Notes: generated from the sequence alone by a model not told the origin. A stretch of 8,622 nt of DNA from JBCBKZ01 sp039026975 (GCA_039026975.1 JBCCLI010000282.1:1-8622); one strand, 5' to 3'. Shown: positions 1 through 8,300, numbered from the stretch's first letter. Program-made: numbers and translations.

Positions 1-2129
1 TCATCCAGCATAGCCTCCAGTAGCCTAAGTAGTCGCTGCTTGGGAACCATAGCCATAAGCATATCTCCATTTTCCTTCTCAAAGGTGATGGGTTTCTTGC
101 CCATTCCTTTTCGGTAGGTCTTAAACCATTCCTTTCGGGCCATAAAGTCTGGCACTTTTTCCTGTACAGACTTAGGTACTATGCATACCGCAAAAAGGGT
201 GGATAGCCCTACCAATGAACGCACTTTAATGGGTAAATAAGTCCCGTTAGGAAGGTGAATCTGATCATAGTAAAAGCCATCATCTTCATCCCACAACCCT
301 TCAGCATACGCCCCAAAATTATTGAGGGTTTCTGCTATATATACAAAGTGTTCAAAAAACTTAGTAGCTACATCTTCAAAGGAAGGATCTACCTGGGATA
401 TCTCCAGAGCCATCTGCATCATATTTAAAGAGTAGGTAGCCATCCAGCTGGTTCCATCTGCCTGCTCCAGTACGCCTCCACCAGGCAGGCCCTCACTTCT
501 ATCAAATACTCCTATGTTATCTAGTCCCAGAAATCCTCCTTCAAATACATTATTTCCGTCAGAATCCTTACGGTTTACCCACCAGGTGAAGTTGAGCATA
601 AGCTTCTGAAATACTCTTTTCAGGAAATCTATGTCTCCCTTGCCTTTATTCTTTTTTTCAATTTCATAGACTTTCAAGCTCGCCCATGCATGCACAGGGG
701 GATTTACATCCCCAAAGTTCCACTCATAGGCAGGTATCTGTCCATTAGGATGCATATACCATTCTCTTAACATAAGGATGAGTTGGTGCTTGGCAAAATC
801 AGAATCTATCATGGCTATGGGCACACAATGAAAGGCCAGGTCCCAGACAGCGTACCATGGGTACTCCCATTTATCAGGCATGGAAATGATATCTTCATTG
901 TTTAGGTACCGCCAGTTGCTATTTCTCCCCTTTTGCCTGCTGCTAGGCGGGTCAGGCTGGCCGGGGTCACCGTCCAGCCAGATAGGTACATCTATGTGGT
1001 AATACTGCTTAGTCCACATCATCCCCGCGAAAGCCTGTCTCTGGATACGTGCCACTTCAGGATCTGCATCTGAAGGTATTTTCTCACGGTAAAAGTCATC
1101 CGCCTCTTGCACTCTTTTTTTGAAGGTGTCAGTAAAGCCCCTCCCTAGTGGATTTCCTCTCAGCTTTTTACGACTCAGCCTTAGCCTAATTTCCTGTTTT
1201 TCCCCATTATCAAGGGCTATTTGGTACATGGGAGTACATTTAGAGCCTTCCTGCTTTTTATCCAGCAGGCTAAACTCATTCTGGATAATAGCTGTGTGAA
1301 AAGCATCCTTTACATAGGGGTGTTCATTCTCCTCATCAAAAAGCCTCTCTGTATTAGTCTCATTCTCCGTAAACAGAATCTTATCAGCCGTTTCACAATA
1401 TAAATAGTGATCTCCCACAGTTTCATGTATGCCTTTAAGCACATGAAAGTTCTCTTTTTCTGCTAGCTGCCTGATGGAGGGCTTTTCCTTCATATATCCA
1501 AAGGACCACAGGTTCCTGTACCAAAGGGTAGGAAGTATCCATGCTGCTACGGCTTCGGGTCCTCTATTTTCTACGGTAATTTTTATGAGAATATCCTCCC
1601 AGTCTGCTTTAGCATATTCTACAAAAACATCAAAGTATTTCCCCTTATCAAATAAGCCGGTATCCAGTAGCTCGTATTCAGGCTCACGCTTGGATCTCCC
1701 TCCATTCACACTGACGAGCTCATCATAGGGAAATGCAGCTTGTGGATACTTGTACAGATACTTCATGTAGGAATGGGTAGGGGTATTATCCAGGTAATAA
1801 TATAGCTCCTTCACATCCTCTGCATGATTGCCCTCTGGACCTGCCAAGCCAAACAACCTTTCTTTCAGGATAGGATCTTTCCCATTCCATAAAGCCAGAG
1901 AAAAGCAAAGCCGTTGGGTGACATCAGAAATACCTGCTAGCCCATCTTCTCCCCATCTGTAGGCACGTGAGCGGGCATGATCATGGGGTAAATACCCCCA
2001 TGCATCCCCATGAGGGCTATAATCTTCCCTTACCGTCCCCCACTGACGTTCACTTAAATAAGGGCCCCAGTGAAGCCATTTTCTTCCTGAGGAAGCATAA
2101 TTCTCGTCTATTCTGGATTGTTCTGACAT
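1..2129 (-). CDS. MGH1/GH63-like glucosidase, C-terminus cut off by window start
   Basis: The frame is open from an ATG at 2129 down to the window edge (709 complete codons, no stop). The translation matches the large bacterial 'glucosidase' family with an MGH1-like (alpha,alpha)6-barrel domain related to GH63. Visible hallmarks are W21-GPY-L-SERQWGT near the N-terminus, HDHARSRAYRWGEDG at about residues 49-63, YAVWDLAFH with Asp430, AYEWNFGD with Glu469, GFLGLDN with Asp537, LEQADGTSW with Asp558, and LWDEDDGFYYD at 613-622. GH63-type enzymes use an acidic pair for inverting hydrolysis of alpha-glucosides. Asp430 is a candidate catalytic acid, but I cannot assign the pair firmly. There is no signal peptide, so it is probably cytoplasmic. 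From memory the family runs to about 870-900 residues, so roughly the last fifth lies outside the window. The ATG was chosen because it directly precedes the conserved N-terminal block; another ATG 14 bases upstream is out of frame. No Shine-Dalgarno is seen. It follows the SDR gene by 38 bases, so cotranscription is likely. The exact substrate (oligosaccharide, trehalose-like or glycerate glycoside) is unknown. Confidence 0.88.
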   Translation of the reverse strand, partial: MSEQSRIDENYASSGRKWLHWGPYLSERQWGTVREDYSPHGDAWGYLPHDHARSRAYRWGEDGLAGISDVTQRLCFSLALWNGKDPILKERLFGLAGPEGNHAEDVKELYYYLDNTPTHSYMKYLYKYPQAAFPYDELVSVNGGRSKREPEYELLDTGLFDKGKYFDVFVEYAKADWEDILIKITVENRGPEAVAAWILPTLWYRNLWSFGYMKEKPSIRQLAEKENFHVLKGIHETVGDHYLYCETADKILFTENETNTERLFDEENEHPYVKDAFHTAIIQNEFSLLDKKQEGSKCTPMYQIALDNGEKQEIRLRLSRKKLRGNPLGRGFTDTFKKRVQEADDFYREKIPSDADPEVARIQRQAFAGMMWTKQYYHIDVPIWLDGDPGQPDPPSSRQKGRNSNWRYLNNEDIISMPDKWEYPWYAVWDLAFHCVPIAMIDSDFAKHQLILMLREWYMHPNGQIPAYEWNFGDVNPPVHAWASLKVYEIEKKNKGKGDIDFLKRVFQKLMLNFTWWVNRKDSDGNNVFEGGFLGLDNIGVFDRSEGLPGGGVLEQADGTSWMATYSLNMMQMALEISQVDPSFEDVATKFFEHFVYIAETLNNFGAYAEGLWDEDDGFYYDQIHLPNGTYLPIKVRSLVGLSTLFAVCIVPKSVQEKVPDFMARKEWFKTYRKGMGKKPITFEKENGDMLMAMVPKQRLLRLLEAMLD

Positions 2130-2167
2130 GTCTTGTTTACCATTGAGATTACAAACTAGTGAAAAGA
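2130..2167 (-). other. Short intergenic spacer within the dehydrogenase-glucosidase pair
   Basis: Only 38 bases separate the SDR stop codon from the glucosidase ATG on the minus strand. I see no hairpin followed by a T-run and no promoter-like pair in this spacer. This supports a single transcript carrying both genes. Confidence 0.6.
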
Positions 2168-2986
2168 TCAGCCTCCCGTAGCAAAACCGGGATACAGGGT
2201 CATTCCCCCATCTACATACATGGTAGTGCCATGTACGTAATCTGATTCATCAGAAGCCAACCAGACAGCTGCTTTAGCAATGTCATAGGTTTCTCCTACC
2301 CTGTTAACAGGAATCAAGTCCAGGAGGCTTTCCAGGGCCTCTGGTGTTCCCCAGGCACTGGTATTGATGGGTGTCTTAATAGCACCCGGTCCAATGCTAT
2401 TTACACGGATTTTATGAGGGGCTACTTCCTGGGCTATGCTCTGCATCATCATCATCACCCCACCCTTGGAAGCAGCATAATTTACATGTCCAGCCCAGGG
2501 GATCACTTCATGGACAGAACTCATACAAATGATTTTTCCAGCTGCACAAGATACCTCCTCCACTATCCCTCTGCTGATAAATTCTTTTACGGCTTCTCGA
2601 GAGCATAGAAACTGCCCTTTCAGGTTAACATCCATCACCTTATCCCAATCAGCTACTGTCATTTCTGTGAAGGGAGAATCTTTCTGTATCCCAGCATTAT
2701 TTACCAGAATATCTACCGTCCCGTACGTCTTTTTAGCAAAAGCAAACATATCCAGGACGTCCTGCTCCACACTTACATCTGCCTGAAAGCTTGTAGCAGT
2801 TCCACCAAAATCTTGAATCTCATCCAGCATGGCCTGGGTTTCTTCCTCTTTAAATAACCAGTTAATGACTACGGAGGCTCCCTCCCTGGCCATTTCTAAA
2901 GCGATAGCTCTTCCTATACCTGAATTAGCCCCTGTAACAATAGCTACCTGGCTTTTAAGTCTGTCAAATGGTCCTGTAGATTTCAT
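2168..2986 (-). CDS. Glucose 1-dehydrogenase-like short-chain dehydrogenase (SDR)
   Basis: This is a 272-residue classical SDR. It has the Rossmann glycine motif TGANSGIG (residues 18-25), NNAG (96-99), and the catalytic set Asn121, Ser157, Tyr170 and Lys174. Its closest remembered relative is Bacillus glucose 1-dehydrogenase (EC 1.1.1.47, about 261 residues). Shared stretches are SSVHE-IPW, YAASKGG, IRVNSIGPGAI-TPIN, VDGGMTLYP and a short Phe/Gly-rich C-terminus. The expected reaction is oxidation of beta-D-glucose to glucono-1,5-lactone with NAD(P)+, in the cytoplasm. The loop before the catalytic serine (about 138-151) is a few residues longer than in the Bacillus enzyme. The Arg of the Bacillus N-Y-R cofactor motif is replaced (N42-W43-L44), which suggests altered NADP preference. 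Its stop lies 38 bases before the glucosidase start, in the same direction. Family and fold are certain. Glucose specificity is inferred, since related SDRs act on other sugars and polyols. Confidence 0.9.
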   Translation of the reverse strand: MKSTGPFDRLKSQVAIVTGANSGIGRAIALEMAREGASVVINWLFKEEETQAMLDEIQDFGGTATSFQADVSVEQDVLDMFAFAKKTYGTVDILVNNAGIQKDSPFTEMTVADWDKVMDVNLKGQFLCSREAVKEFISRGIVEEVSCAAGKIICMSSVHEVIPWAGHVNYAASKGGVMMMMQSIAQEVAPHKIRVNSIGPGAIKTPINTSAWGTPEALESLLDLIPVNRVGETYDIAKAAVWLASDESDYVHGTTMYVDGGMTLYPGFATGG

Positions 2987-3081
2987 GTAAGTTATTGGGT
3001 TAATGGTTGTGTCTTTGGTCTTGAATTTAGTCAGCCAAGACTGATAGGGTATGCTAGACCTTATTTGGAAGAGAATATTAT

Positions 3082-3112
3082 CAAAGTATTATTTCCTCTT
3101 CCCACATCACAA
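3082..3112 (-). promoter_or_regulatory. Candidate Bacteroidota sigma-A promoter for the SDR-glucosidase operon
   Basis: On the minus strand a TTG (3112-3110) is followed after 21 bases by TACTTTG (3088-3082). The Bacteroidota consensus is TTG, 17-23 bases, then TAnnTTTG. The second box has one base fewer than consensus, so the match is imperfect. It would place a transcription start near 3075, about 90 bases before the SDR start codon. Short motifs like this arise easily by chance. Confidence 0.25.
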
Positions 3113-3167
3113 TGCATTTTTTCGGTTGTAAACAGGAGAAAGCTACGTAAACATCAGATAATGAGTA

Positions 3168-3179
3168 GTAATATATTAC
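3168..3179. repeat. 12-base perfect palindrome GTAATATATTAC
   Basis: The sequence GTAATATATTAC equals its own reverse complement. It lies upstream of the candidate promoter for the SDR gene and downstream of the VOC gene. It could be a binding site for a dimeric regulator, but an AT-rich 12-mer palindrome is not rare enough to claim this, and no second copy was noticed nearby. Confidence 0.3.
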
Positions 3180-3238
3180 CTTGAGGAGGCTTCACCTGCT
3201 ACCTGGAAACTCTTCTATTCAGTTATAGGAGAAATGTA

Positions 3239-3634
3239 CTAATCATGGTGAAATTTCTCAATAGTGATGACATATCCATCCTTATCAGAAAGAGAGAACT
3301 GATGAGAGCCACAAGGCGTAAGATGAGGGTGTTCCAGAGCCTCACATCTAAGCTGGATTTCCTCATAATAGCCTTCTAAGTCATCTACCTGAAAGCATAT
3401 AGCAATGCTAGCTCCTATGGTTTTATCTCGCATAAAAATAGCTTCCGATTTCAGTCTATGTTCTTCTTTGAAACTTAACCTAAAAGCATCTTTCTGCAAT
3501 AGCCCCCAATATACCTTACCTTCATCATCTAGCTCTTCAGCTAATTTATGAAACCCAAATACCTCCTGATAAAAAGCCATAGAAATAGCTACATCTTTAG
3601 CCATTAACTCAATAGAGGTTCCTGTAATTTGCAT
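3239..3634 (-). CDS. VOC-superfamily protein (glyoxalase/bleomycin-resistance fold)
   Basis: The call is a 131-residue protein starting at the ATG at 3634, where the VOC domain itself begins. The frame also allows a TTG start at 3697 that adds 21 low-complexity residues, but I prefer the ATG because the extension has no family counterpart. Family signs are a first beta strand ending in Asp14, AFYQEVFGF at 20-28 (the usual FY-x3-LGF), VDDLEGYYEEI in the second half, and a closing SLSDKDGY-VITIEKF (115-128). Positions that hold His and Glu metal ligands in glyoxalase I-type members align by eye with Ser7 and Thr124. A metal-free binding protein of the bleomycin-resistance/PhnB type is therefore likelier than an active glyoxalase. 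It is cytoplasmic, with no signal peptide. The substrate is unknown. It is divergent from the CHAT gene and lies in the same direction as the SDR gene. Confidence 0.78.
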   Translation of the reverse strand: MQITGTSIELMAKDVAISMAFYQEVFGFHKLAEELDDEGKVYWGLLQKDAFRLSFKEEHRLKSEAIFMRDKTIGASIAICFQVDDLEGYYEEIQLRCEALEHPHLTPCGSHQFSLSDKDGYVITIEKFHHD

Positions 3635-3821
3635 ACTGAATTCTGAATAAAAGGTATATATCCGAGAACTAGGAAGCGGCTGCTTTAGTTGGGACAAGTG
3701 AACGTATTTAGAGCTCGAAATACTCCTCTCTTATTCCTTAGTAGTCAGGGCAGTTGCAGATAAATTGAACAAAGGGTAATTTAAGGAATACCCATACTAT
3801 AAGCTTACTACTCTCATCCAT
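3635..3821. other. Divergent intergenic region between the VOC and CHAT genes
   Basis: This 187-base spacer must carry promoters for both the leftward VOC gene and the rightward CHAT gene. I looked for the Bacteroidota TTG / TAnnTTTG pair on both strands and found no convincing one. Only partial matches are present, near 3754-3768 on the plus strand and 3770-3778 on the minus strand. No Shine-Dalgarno precedes either start, as is normal for Bacteroidota. If the VOC gene uses the TTG at 3697, the spacer shrinks to 124 bases. Confidence 0.5.
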
Positions 3822-5132
3822 ATGTCTCAAGATCCTTTCTTACAAGCCGCCCAACAGGAGAAAGTAGACTTCCAGTTAGATCTTCAGGACTATGTGCAAG
3901 ACTATGACCGTCTCCTGAAAGCAAGGGCCTTCCATCCCATCCAAAATTGGATGAACAGACCCATCACAGAACACACCATAGCAGAATGCCTTCATTTTTA
4001 TTATGGAGAAGCCCCTATTGCCCTTCTTTTGTATTTCTATGTAGAGGATGAATTAAGGAGCTGGATTCTTACTACCAAGGGAATCCAGGGGGTCCACACT
4101 CAACCGCTGGAAATGGAACGTTTAGAAGCGTTAGAGTTAGAACTTAAGAAAAGCCTAAAGCTGGGTAGTCAAACGCTACACAGAGCGCCTAAAAAGAGGG
4201 GGACCTTCATTACCAGTATCCAGCAACTTTCGGAACCCAGAGATAGGGAAGAGATCATACAGGAGGTAAGTGACATTTTATTTCCACCTGAGCAGGTTCA
4301 GATTTTACAGGAACAGAAAATAGAACACCTCATCATTTTACCTGCCCTAAATATACAGCAGATCCCATTAGCCATTTTGACCCCTTTCCAGAATGATCAG
4401 TGCCTACTGGATGTGTGGTCCTATTCTATGGCACCTTCTATTTTCGACGTAGCAGATTTGGTTCTCAGGAAAAAGGAGAAATCCCTTTCTTTCCTGCCTA
4501 AAGAAACCCTGGCCAAGGGCTCATTACTAGTAGGGAATCCTAGCTTTTCTTCTGAGAGTAGTTGGGAACTACCTCCACTCCCAGGAGCAGAGCAGGAAGT
4601 CAAGCTACTTTCTGAGACGGTAGATCTACCCCAAGAGTCCCTGCTCATAGGAGATGAGGCGCTAAAAAACCATATCCTAGAAAAAGCAGGAGATGCACTT
4701 ATTCTATATTTCGCTACACATGGAGTGGCTGATCCAGAAGATCCCCTGGATGGGTGTGGCCTCTTTTTTACTCCTGATGAGCAAGATCCTATGGGGTTCT
4801 GGACCTGCCGAGAGATACAGCATAGTAAACTCATGGCCTCCCTGGTCATTCTCTCTGCCTGCCAGACTGGATTGGGGGCTCCGCAAGATGCAGGAGTAAT
4901 AGGAATTTTCAGGGCCTTTCATAAAGCCGGCGCTGAGAATATCATCATGAGCCTATGGTCTGTAGATGACACCGCTACCCAGGAACTCATGCAGCTTTTC
5001 ATGGAAAAAATTCAGGAGCCTCATACCTTTTTCCCCTGCGAACCCCTTAGGCAGGCCATGTTGGAATATAGAAAGAAGCGACCTGAACCCATTTTCTGGG
5101 CTCCTTTCTCCGCCTTTGGTGTTCCTGATTAA
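3822..5132 (+). CDS. CHAT-domain (caspase-like) cysteine protease without TPR repeats
   Basis: This 436-residue protein has a C-terminal CHAT domain (clan CD, caspase/separase fold) covering roughly residues 150-436. The catalytic dyad is visible as His300 in LYFATHG and Cys347 in ILSACQTG. Other family signatures are LPALNIQQIPLAIL (173-186), SMAPSIF (202-208), LVGNPSF (236-242), LPPLPGAEQEV (250-260), GAENIIMSLWSVDD (370-383) and the closing FWAPFSAFGVPD. Residues 1 to about 125 contain none of the TPR repeats that often precede CHAT. This part is rich in charged and aromatic residues and includes a FYYGEAPIALLLYFYVED segment that may form the domain's leading beta sheet. There is no signal peptide or membrane segment, so it is presumably cytoplasmic. 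CHAT proteases are typically regulated by partner proteins and cleave specific targets. The target here is unknown. The start is the first ATG after an in-frame stop at 3777. It is followed 124 bases later by the PKD protein gene on the same strand. Confidence 0.9.
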   Translation: MSQDPFLQAAQQEKVDFQLDLQDYVQDYDRLLKARAFHPIQNWMNRPITEHTIAECLHFYYGEAPIALLLYFYVEDELRSWILTTKGIQGVHTQPLEMERLEALELELKKSLKLGSQTLHRAPKKRGTFITSIQQLSEPRDREEIIQEVSDILFPPEQVQILQEQKIEHLIILPALNIQQIPLAILTPFQNDQCLLDVWSYSMAPSIFDVADLVLRKKEKSLSFLPKETLAKGSLLVGNPSFSSESSWELPPLPGAEQEVKLLSETVDLPQESLLIGDEALKNHILEKAGDALILYFATHGVADPEDPLDGCGLFFTPDEQDPMGFWTCREIQHSKLMASLVILSACQTGLGAPQDAGVIGIFRAFHKAGAENIIMSLWSVDDTATQELMQLFMEKIQEPHTFFPCEPLRQAMLEYRKKRPEPIFWAPFSAFGVPD

Positions 5133-5256
5133 TTCTCCCTGATTCGACAAAAGTGTGGTAAATCTTGCCTGGGGGTCCCCCATTCTAGCTACTACAAAAT
5201 GCCTGTCATAATTACAAAGGAGAGGCTGAGTAGTCCCCAATATGTATATTTAATCA
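5133..5256 (+). other. Spacer between the CHAT and PKD genes
   Basis: This 124-base gap contains a GC-rich palindrome at 5170-5182 with no T-run, so it is not a standard intrinsic terminator. A purine-rich AAAGGAGAGG (about 5216-5225) resembles a Shine-Dalgarno, but it lies about 30 bases before the PKD start and is too far to serve it. A three-codon ATG-TAT-ATT-stop at 5242-5253 precedes the real start in the same frame. A weak promoter-like pair (TTG 5165-5167, TAGCTACT 5186-5193) matches consensus poorly. Cotranscription with CHAT cannot be decided from sequence. Confidence 0.5.
5170..5182. repeat. GC-rich 13-base palindrome between CHAT and PKD genes
   Basis: TGGGGGTCCCCCA is symmetrical around a central T. 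As RNA it could fold to a 4-base stem with a 5-base loop. No U-rich tail follows, so it is a weak terminator candidate at best. It may be a protein-binding site or chance. Confidence 0.35.
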
Positions 5257-5319
5257 ATGGTAAAATACGCTTGGGGAATATTATCTATTTTTATTATTCA
5301 TGTAGGTATTTGTGCAGCT
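5257..5319 (+). other. Signal peptide of the PKD-repeat protein
   Basis: The N-terminus is MVKYAWGILSIFIIHVGICA followed by AQ. It has one basic residue, a hydrophobic core (about residues 5-18) and a small-residue cleavage site, most likely after Ala21 so that the mature protein begins with Gln22. Cys19 is not in a proper lipobox (preceded by V-G-I), so signal peptidase I cleavage and Sec export are favoured over a lipoprotein. Confidence 0.75.
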
Positions 5320-8300
5320 CAGCCTGTAGCTGGCTTTAGGGCAGATACCCTAAGGGGGTGCGCCCCTGTCATAGTCAGTTTTACGGATGAATCCTTAAAT
5401 GCCGTTAGCTGGTCATGGGACTTGGGCAACGGAAATTCTAACATACAGAACCCTATTACTGCCTACTCCCAAGCAGGATTGTACACAATCCAGCTTATTG
5501 TTACAGATAACTTAGGAAATAGGGACACCCTTACAAGAGAAAACTACATAGATATTTTACCTGTCCCTGAGGTGGAATTCTCATTCGAAAGGCAAGCAGA
5601 TTGTGGGATAGGCAAGTTCCAGTTTGAGAATAATTCAACTACTGCCACAGCCATCACTAGTTACTCCTGGGATTTCGGAGATGGGGCTCCCAGTAGTGAA
5701 AGCAATCCTTTCCACATTTTTACACTAGGCGGAAACTACCCCATTTCCTTATTTATAGAAACGGAAGCAGGCTGTAAAGCCTTTGCGAATGATACCCTTC
5801 AGGTGGAACTTTATGAGTTGAATGCAGATTTCACAGCTGACTCCCTTAGTTCCTGTGCACCTCCCTTGAATGTACAATTCGGGAGTGTAGCTGATGCAGG
5901 GCTCACCCATCTGTGGGATTTTGGAGATGGTACTACTTCCACTTTAGCAGATCCTTCCCATACTTTTACAGACCTGGGGATATTTTCCATCACACACATA
6001 GTAACTGACCCCTTTGGATGTAAGGATACTATCAGCAGGAATAAATATGTTAGAGTAGGATCAGATAAGCTGTCTATAAGCTCAGATACAGACTCTATCT
6101 GTCTGGGAGGCCCTATGTCTTTCACTGCGCAGAGTTCTTCCGTTTCAGGAACTATAGTATGGGATATGGGAGATGGTACACCTCCCAGATCAGGTAGCTC
6201 ATTCCTGCATACCTTCCCTAATCCTGGTACTTTTCAAGTGCGTGCCACCCTAGATGATGGTCAGGGATGTCTTTCAGTAAGTACGCTAAGCATAACTGTC
6301 CATCCCCTGCCTGAAGCTAGTTTCTCCTTTACCTATGAAGGCTCATCTTGTAAGCCTCCCTATAATGTTCGGTTTCAGGATGAGTCCACAGATATAGTCC
6401 AGTGGTTGTGGGAATTTGGAGATGGGAGCTCCTCTACCCTACCAAATCCTACCCACACCTACCAGGATGAAGAGACTAATCCTGTAAGCCTATTAGTTAC
6501 TAGTAACTTAGGCTGCCTATCTGCTGCCAGCGCTAAGGATACTGTCAAAACGCCCTTCCTGAAAGCCTTACTAACCGCTGACAGGAAGGGAGGCTGTGTC
6601 CCACTGGATATTACCCTTTCAGACTCAAGTGAAAATGTGGTGGGAAATGCATCTTACAGCTGGACAGTAGCAGGATTTCCACAAGGTAATGACCCGTCCT
6701 ATTCAATTACCCTTACAGATACCGGCTGGTATGATGTCCAATTGATAGTAGAAGATGGACAGGGCTGTAAAGATACTGCCTTGGTGAAGGATTATATATC
6801 TGCGGGGACCCTCCCCATCCCTGATTTTGAGCCCACAGAAGACAGCGTATGCGTCAATACGGACGTACTATTTACTAACCTAAGTTCTCATGGGGATAGA
6901 TTTATATGGTTCTTCAGCAGTGGGGGAAGTGTAGAGATATTTGAGCCTATCATAGAATTCCGCGAAAGTGGAGAACTTGACGTAGTATTGCTAGCCATAG
7001 ATAAGGGATGTAGGGCTGACACTTCCAAAACCGCTGTTCTCTATGTAAATCCTCCGGTTGCAGACTTTTCAGCCTCACAAACCGCCATATGCAAATTACC
7101 TACAGAGGTATTTTTCACGAATGAATCATTAGGAGCCACCAGGTTTAAATGGGAAATGGGTAATGGAGTGGTGTTAACAGATGAAGATGTTTCTCTCACT
7201 ATCACTCAACCCGGTGAGTACCCCATCATCCTGACTGCTTACAATGATAGTTTCAATTGCGAATCTGTTTTTACCCTTCCTGTAAGTGCGCTTCCTGCTA
7301 AGGCGGATTTCAGTATCCCAGACTCTTTTGTCTGTGCGCCCTACTCTATTAACCCTGTTAATGAATCTGATCCAGCTACTACCTGGGTATGGGACTTTGG
7401 AGAAGGCTTCCTGCGATTAGAAGAAAATCCCACCTACCCTTACCAACACGCAGGGCTGTATACCATAGGGCTTCAGGTGGAGAATGAAATAGGCTGTAGA
7501 GATACCCTGGTAAGGGAGAATACTCTCAGAATTTATAAGCCCCAAACCATATTTAGTGCTGTGGACACTACTGTAGGCTGCCTACCGCTGGAAGTTACCT
7601 TCCAGGACATGTCCATTACGCAGACGCCCATCAGTAGCTACGAGTGGTACATGGATGATAGCACTTTTTATTCTGTACCCACCCCTACTCATACCTTCAC
7701 AGAACCTGGGTATTATGATGTGGAGTTAACCGTAAGGGACTCCATGGGGTGCAACCAGCGCGTCATTAAGTCAAACTATATTTTTGCTACCCAGCCTATT
7801 CCTTCTTTTGAAGTCCCCTTCCCCACAAACTGCCCTGACAATACTGTTCTATTCCTTAACCGTTCTGAGGGTTTTGGCTTATCTTACGAGTGGAATTTTG
7901 GAGATGGAAATACCTCTACCCTGGAAAGCCCCTCCCATATCTATGAGCAGGTAGGAGATTATTCTGTGGGCTTGCAGTTAACAGATGTGAATGGCTGTGA
8001 TACCACCCTGCTTATAAATGATGCTGTTTCTGTGGCACCCTTTGAATTAGACTTTACTGCTGATACCACATTCACAGAATGCCCTCCCCTAATGGTAACC
8101 TTTTCAACGGATACAGTAGCCGGACATCCAAATACAAGCTGGAACTGGGACCTGGGGACGGGCGCTACCTCCATTCTCCCTACAGCTCAGCACCTGTACT
8201 CATGGCCAGGAGAATATGATGTAGAATTGATAGGGCTTAGCTTATCAGGATGTAGAGATACCATAACCAAAGAAAAGTTTATTACTGTGAAAGGGCCTGT

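Larger units (their letters stand above)
2987..3238. other. Intergenic region upstream of the SDR gene
   Basis: These 252 bases lie between the VOC gene stop and the SDR start, both on the minus strand. No coding frame of useful length or RNA gene is recognised. It contains a weak Bacteroidota-type promoter candidate and one 12-base palindrome, listed separately. No clear intrinsic terminator follows the VOC gene. The spacer is long enough for the SDR-glucosidase pair to have its own promoter. Confidence 0.6.

Noticed and set aside
1221..1728. Two plus-strand frames of 60 and 84 codons
   Set aside because: They lie antisense within the well-supported glucosidase frame and show no recognisable protein features.
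2414..2786. Plus-strand frames opposite the SDR gene, one with a His-rich stretch
   Set aside because: They are shadows of the SDR coding sequence. The His run is the reverse complement of the codons for consecutive Met residues (VMMMMQS).
5170..5182. Intrinsic terminator after the CHAT gene
   Set aside because: The palindrome would give only a short stem and is not followed by a T-run.
4421..5240. Minus-strand and alternate-frame plus-strand frames within and just after the CHAT gene
   Set aside because: They overlap a frame with clear CHAT motifs and encode no recognisable domain. The minus-strand one ending in the spacer is not preceded by promoter or start signals.
5216..5253. Leader peptide with AAAGGAGAGG and a tiny ATG-TAT-ATT-stop before the PKD gene
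   Set aside because: Three codons are too few to support a leader peptide, and Bacteroidota starts seldom depend on Shine-Dalgarno pairing. Probably chance.
5811..6125. 104-codon minus-strand frame inside the PKD protein gene
   Set aside because: It is antisense to diverged but clearly coding PKD repeats. The 71-codon frame at 7959-8174 is rejected for the same reason.
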